DNA from: Owenia fusiformis
Lineage: Eukaryota; Annelida; Polychaeta; Sabellida; Oweniidae
Reading direction: 5' to 3'
Assembly (NCBI GenBank): GCA_903813345.2
Contig: CAIIXF020000424.1
Span: forward strand, 64,001 to 75,000
Length of the DNA: 11,000 nt
Under the pieces are notes generated by a model. The model was not told where the DNA came from, ran no database searches, and was given only the letters and a program-made list of their open reading frames with translations. This document shows positions 6,843-11,000 of the stretch, piece after piece; within the stretch, counting starts at the first letter, position 1; each line of letters begins with the position of its first letter. The translations under genes were made by a program, and so were the position numbers.

Positions 6843-8153
6843 TTTAAAGCTTGATGTTTTAAAGTCTCATAACCAGTTTTGTGATCTATTCCTGATCAAA
6901 CATGAAGTCCATCAAATGTTCCATTACAATGGATATCCACAAATCTGACAAAACATTATTGTACTACATTGTTTTTTGTGTACAGTACATGTACATTTTC
7001 TTTGTATCATTTGATCCTTATAACCTTGTGAATGTTTATATCATAGGTTGATCCTCTAATTAATCCTCGAGCTATGCAAATATTGTGTGTTGCATTTCTA
7101 CATTCATATCAATGTGTGTTGTCTCGAATAAATTGGCTTTATCCCTTAGTCAACATGCAACAGCATATCAGTGCAATAACGCAGCATTATCATGAGAATA
7201 TACATCTCTTACATGTGACTTGCATCATCAACGGTTCACTATGTGTAATCAGGTTCACTTATTCCAGATATGTGCCAGCTTTTTAATTTGAAACTTTATC
7301 CAAAGCTGTCCCGAACATCATCTTAAATTGTTTCAATTAGGCAGTTAATCCATTATTTAATCCCAAGAGCTCTAAGAGTTTAATCAAACTTGAGGTACTA
7401 TCCTAACTGTGCTAAACTTACTTTATTCCATAAGACAATTTGTGAATTCACTCCACACATATAATTGGTTCTCTTGACTTTTGGGTAGCTTCAATTAACT
7501 TTTCAACACTTCTATCTATATAGATGGATTGTTTTACATTTGCTTTAATTCCATTTGGTTAAGTCACTTTCTGGATGAATTGTCTTGAACTCATCCATTA
7601 AAAAGAGTGTGTTTCCTATTGGTACTTTTCTATAAGTTCAAGGGATTTCAATTGCAAGATCCAGGGAAGGAGAGGATTTCCCCAATTGCTTTCACCAAAT
7701 GACATTTGTTTTGGAGACTAGGAAATCAAGATACATTTTCAGTCTCTCAGTATTTAATATTTGTCATCTTAACTAAAATTCAAATGAAATCCTCATTTCC
7801 TCATTCAGTGTTGCATATTTTTTAATGTGATTTTCAAATGATAATACCAACATTGGTATGTCAATTTGCATGTCAAACTCCTAATATACATTTACATGTA
7901 ATTCGAATATTACAATACAAGTACAGTTGTATGATAAATCATGGATCTTCTGTTGATATCACCAAAATTAAAGACAACTGCATTTTTACATCTTAATACC
8001 ATTTGATCAAAAGATCACTAAGGAGGAAAAATGAAAAAGGCAGTATGAAGATTCTGGCAACATTTGTATACTTTGCCCATGCTGCCATCTATAATGTAGT
8101 TTAACATGTACAGAAAGGTGAGGGGTTGGTGATTACCTCAACAGGTGTTGCAG

Positions 8154-8170
8154 CCCCCCCCCCCCCCCCC
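8154..8170. repeat. Homopolymer tract C17
   Basis: Seventeen consecutive C on the given strand, preceded by GTTGCAG and followed by TCCACACTAG. Such tracts are unstable in replication and sequencing, so the true length may differ. No neighbouring gene depends on it. Confidence 0.95.
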
Positions 8171-9439
8171 TCCACACTAGCCTTCTTCAAAACTTGAGAC
8201 ATAAATAAATAGGAATCCATCATGGTACTAACAAAATACCAGAAAATCACATGAACCGGTGAATGGCCAACTATAATGTTTAAATGAATAATAGGAATAC
8301 TAAACTCATCATGTTATCAATTTGATTTGAGAGACATATCAGATTCCTGAATGTAATCTCAGAAATATGGAAATCTGAATAGTGGCCATGCTACTGAACA
8401 TGAATACAGTAGAAAAGAGAGCAATCCACAAGGAATATATCACAAACCCATGTAGCCAACCTTATAATTGCATAACAAGTTTATGTTGCACACACCCATT
8501 TGCCCACCCAGTAGCACATGATGATGATAATGTAGCTCTTTGCAAGTAGAATGAAATGCTGGATATTCTGAGATACAATTTCCTTCATATAAAGAGAGGA
8601 AATTAGTGAAATAATATGAGGCCAGTTCTTATTTTAAGCCTGAGTTAACATGTAGAGCAGGTTAGATTACAAACAGGTAATGCATCTGGTCTAGCTGACT
8701 ACCACCTCCATATATGGAACACCAACCAAGCAACCAGCCAGTGAGCCAGACAGAAACAGCTTAGAAACCCTTGCAAATGAACTCCCATACACCACAAGCA
8801 AATTTCCAACATGGAAGACTCCCATTAAATATTACACCTCTGCTATAATCTCAGATGATAGCCATGTTATTTTTCTTATGTGATTCCAGTCATTTCACAA
8901 ATAAGTTGTCAGAATTCTAGCCAATGAGTATTAAGTTAGCCTTCTCTCAGTTTCATAACAGGGACTGGCTGGATTTAGTTCCTCCAGACATTATGTTTTA
9001 CAGGTAAACAGGGCTATCAGGATACAAGGTAAGGTGGGAGATCATATACAATCTTGTTTATGATGCCCTTCATGACTAGATACAGCACAAGATAGAGGAT
9101 AACACAAGGTAAGAGGAACTAATTTGAACCCAGAAGGTGTGTGGTAATTATTACTCTACATCAAGCCATACTACGTAACCCAGAATTGCCTCAAAACAAA
9201 ATATTGCCTATCAAAATGCAAAATTAATAGAAGGAGAGTGAGGAAAATAGATGTTGGTAAATCTAAACCTGACTGACAAAATCATTGAAACAAGAGACAC
9301 GTTGGTCAAAACAACAGGTAAAGCTGCCTGTAAACACCTCCTTCCACTGAAATTCCACATAACTGAGTTAAAATAATATTGTATGAAGTCTGTGAATGTA
9401 TTAAGAATACCTGGGACTATTGCATCGTCAGCAATCAAC

Positions 9440-9501
9440 AGAGTGTTTACCAGTAGGTGGGGATGAGATCAGAGTATTTACCAGTAAGTCAAAATGAGAT
9501 C
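9440..9501. repeat. 31-bp tandem duplication
   Basis: Copy 1 (9440-9470) and copy 2 (9471-9501) share AGAGT(G/A)TTTACCAGTA(G/A)GT and ATGAGATC, with a few substitutions between. A partial third start (AGAGATATC) follows. It is in non-coding DNA and looks like a local slippage or unequal-crossover duplication. Confidence 0.8.
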
Positions 9502-9693
9502 AGAGATATCTGTGCAACTCATCACCATGTCAAAATTAATGAGCGAACCTATCTCATTCAACAAATTGCTCAAGTGGTAGAACATTCAAAAACATAAATT
9601 ACAAAACCAAATGCTATGATTTAGCCTTGCATAAAACTCATATCCTGACCCTCCCCCTTCTCTTACTACTTAGAGGATTATATATTGGAAGAT

Positions 9694-9706
9694 GGGGGGG
9701 GGGGGG
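9694..9706. repeat. Homopolymer tract G13
   Basis: Thirteen consecutive G after GGAAGAT. It lies in non-coding DNA about 450 bp from the candidate first exon at 10146-10215. A single run does not by itself make an intramolecular G-quadruplex of four separate G-blocks, though slipped foldings are possible. Confidence 0.93.
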
Positions 9707-9739
9707 TTGTAACAATAAATATTGAAGAGTTTCATACCC

Positions 9740-10530
9740 TGCGTGCAGAGTCTAGTTAAACTACAGACGACAGAGCTTTCTTTTAAGAAGTGAAGTCGAA
9801 CGAATGTAAAGGGTATGAGAATCATGAATACCAATCAATTTTGATCTGCGCAATAAATGTTGATTTGTACCAATGGACTTATTTATCCATATGGATATTT
9901 ATGAATAACTGTCCTCAGTAACAGCACATCATAATCTGTACCAAAAAACTGTTGACAATTTTTTATTAGTACCAAAAATGAGGAACATAAATTCATGTTG
10001 AAAAGTACCAGCAGATAATACATAAACACCATCAACCAATGTGATTCCATCATCAAGTGCCCCCATCGACACACAGGGTACACATTTGAGACACAACTGC
10101 CATTGTTTTAAAACAAGACCCAACTGACAAAGTGATCGCACTTACCCCTTCTGTCCTGCCAGACAAATGGCCGTCCGCGGATATACCACAACAAAAGGTA
10201 CAGCAGAACTAACATAAATCCAAAATAAACTCCATCCCGAAACGATGGAATGCATCAAGAAGGACTTGACGGTAAGAAATTCGAAAGTGAAATAGAACTT
10301 GGGACTGTTGTTCTCTATTTTGTATTTTCAAGGACTTGAAAATGGGTAATTGTTTCTTGTACTTGTGCGGGTTTTTACGTCAGAATTAGCTTGTTTATCT
10401 TTTGAACATTCTACGGCCTCATTACAGCTATCAACACTATCAATATCCTTCAAGATAGAGCCAGGCAGGTATTGTATCAGTTAAAACCAAGCATACTTGC
10501 ATCTGCACGTAACTTTAGTTGAACGATAAA
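9740..10530. promoter_or_regulatory. CpG-denser zone, candidate promoter region
   Basis: By eye roughly 18 CpG dinucleotides occur here, against about 4 in the preceding 1.7 kb. The densest part is 10137-10280 (CCGTCCGCGG, CCCGAAACG, GACGG, TTCG). Retained CpG around a possible first exon is compatible with a promoter in an animal genome. There is no clear TATA box, and the boundaries are approximate. Confidence 0.3.
10146..10215 (-). CDS. Candidate first coding exon: hydrophobic N-terminus, phase-1 donor
   Basis: Starting at ATG 10215-10213, 23 codons read MLVLLYLLLWYIRGRPFVWQ followed by DRR, ending at AGGG|GTAAGT in phase 1. The in-frame upstream side is closed by a TGA. The profile is a short membrane anchor followed by Arg residues, as in type-II or N-terminally anchored ER proteins. 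Membrane-anchored short-chain dehydrogenases (retinol dehydrogenase/HSD17B6 type) begin in a similar way, but that is a guess from the first 23 residues. No next exon was found to the left. A second frame (ATG 10254, starting MHSIVSGW) is also open through the donor, in phase 2. By phase it could even splice to the Ig1 exon, but a membrane anchor would be odd there. Confidence 0.3.
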
Positions 10531-11000
10531 ATATATTTCAAAGTATTTAACAGAAATATGATTTTGGATACAAAATAATTTATGAGTATGCAAGGCTTTG
10601 CACAAATTCCTCATGATTATAACTGAACTAAACCATACTTCCATTATCTCAGAATAAAAGTATTTTAGCCATCAGACATAAATAGATAAGACAAACTTCA
10701 AGTCTGTAAAACAAATAGATTCTTGGAAGATTACCTCATAAAACATAATTTCACCTCTCTCAAACTAGGGATGCTTCCTCCTTGAACGTGTTTCTTGGAA
10801 TATTTATGGCATAAAGGGGCTCTCAAGACAAGGTTCTTAGACAAGTTTTATAAAGGAAGACCACCAATAAGACAATCAAACAACCCAGTTATACTGACCT
10901 CTTAGATATCATACTTAATCTCAAACAACTTACACTATCTTACTCCTACTAAGTAGCTGTTAGAACATTTCTCAGACATCCTAATATGATACTTTTCAGA
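10280..11000. other. Right edge, no supported gene
   Basis: The sequence is AT-rich with scattered CpG up to about 10530. One 50-codon minus-strand frame (10480-10328) has a reasonable-looking composition but no ATG and no acceptor. Nothing else coding is visible on either strand. Confidence 0.5.

Larger units (their letters stand above)
6900..10130. other. Gene-poor AT-rich stretch
   Basis: About 3.2 kb in which I find no exon with a supported start or splice pair. CpG is nearly absent between 8000 and 9700. It contains the C17 tract, the G13 tract and the 31-bp tandem duplication listed separately, and a CCA-rich low-complexity patch around 8716-8752. It may be intergenic, or a long intron if the exon at 10146-10215 belongs to a leftward gene. 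Open frames of 66-75 codons (7074-7286, 9211-9438, 9883-10141) look like chance. Confidence 0.5.

Noticed and set aside
6231-6948. Three plus-strand frames (96-122 codons) opposite the 321-codon frame
   Set aside because: They are antisense shadows of the repeat-bearing minus-strand frame, which has the in-frame periodicity.
7074-7286. 70-codon plus-strand frame
   Set aside because: Composition is random-looking, there is no neighbouring splice signal or motif, and its length is within chance for AT-rich DNA.
7417-7495. Minus-strand segment reading LYVWSEFTNCLME followed by TAA, overlapping AATAAAG and GTAAGT
   Set aside because: Only about 22 codons, acceptor is weak (ATTGAAG), and no partner exon was found.
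8044-8105. Plus-strand micro-frame MKILATFVYFAHAAIYNVV
   Set aside because: Nineteen codons with a signal-peptide look, but nothing follows and no splice site supports it.
9211-9438. Minus-strand frame starting MIADDAIV, recalling the ADD box of reverse transcriptases
   Set aside because: Only three residues match. The conserved aromatic before ADD is Ile, no other reverse transcriptase block is present, and the frame is short.
9732-9818. 9-bp inverted repeat TCATACCCT / AGGGTATGA
   Set aside because: Arms are short and 69 bases apart, which is expected by chance at this scale.
9883-10141. Two overlapping minus-strand frames just left of the donor at 10145
   Set aside because: They lie inside the predicted intron, overlap each other in different frames, and have no acceptor or recognisable domain.
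1-11000. tRNA, rRNA, CRISPR, bacterial operon or viral elements
   Set aside because: I looked for cloverleaf landmarks, regular spacer arrays, ribosome binding sites before tandem genes, and viral polymerase or capsid motifs, and saw none.

Overview
The window looks like animal nuclear DNA, probably from an invertebrate. It is AT-rich, its genes are split by introns with GT/AG borders, and it encodes an intracellular muscle-type immunoglobulin (I-set) protein. There are no bacterial operons, phage genes, CRISPR arrays, tRNAs or rRNAs. The species cannot be named from the sequence.

Left part (1-4671, minus strand): the 5' portion of a titin/palladin/myopalladin-like gene. I rebuilt eight coding exons from splice sites and codon phase: 4671-4599, 4065-3778, 3449-3283, 3052-2605, 2311-1901, 1149-1090, 441-297 and 73-1. 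The last exon runs off the window. All seven junctions keep the frame, giving 555 residues so far: a 24-residue leader, Ig1, a Ser/Pro/Arg linker, Ig2, a long Pro/Ala/Lys-rich stretch, and most of Ig3. Ig1 lacks both canonical disulphide cysteines, as titin Z2 does to my recollection. Introns 5 and 6 carry small transposon-like repeats: a 69-bp pogo-like MITE candidate at 496-564 and a 94-bp tandem duplication at 1177-1364.

Middle part (5868-6842, minus strand): a 321-codon reading frame with a good start context, a degenerate 16-17 residue tandem repeat and a PP1-type VTWADD motif. It ends in two ways. A GTAAGT donor at 5908 leaves phase 1, the phase needed by the Ig1 exon. Alternatively, reading through gives a TAA stop followed within 4 bases by AATAAA. 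It may be an alternative first exon of the Ig gene, a short intronically polyadenylated isoform, or a separate single-exon gene. This is the most interesting part of the window.

Right part (6843-11000): mostly non-coding, with a C17 tract, a G13 tract and a 31-bp tandem duplication. CpG dinucleotides become denser from about 9740 to 10530. Within that zone is a candidate minus-strand first exon (10215-10146) encoding a hydrophobic N-terminus and ending in a strong phase-1 donor, plus a possible divergent plus-strand mini-exon. These calls are tentative.

Taken together, the locus may have several nested first exons feeding one Ig-domain body, comparable to the multi-promoter organisation known for vertebrate palladin. 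That link is inferred from phase compatibility only.
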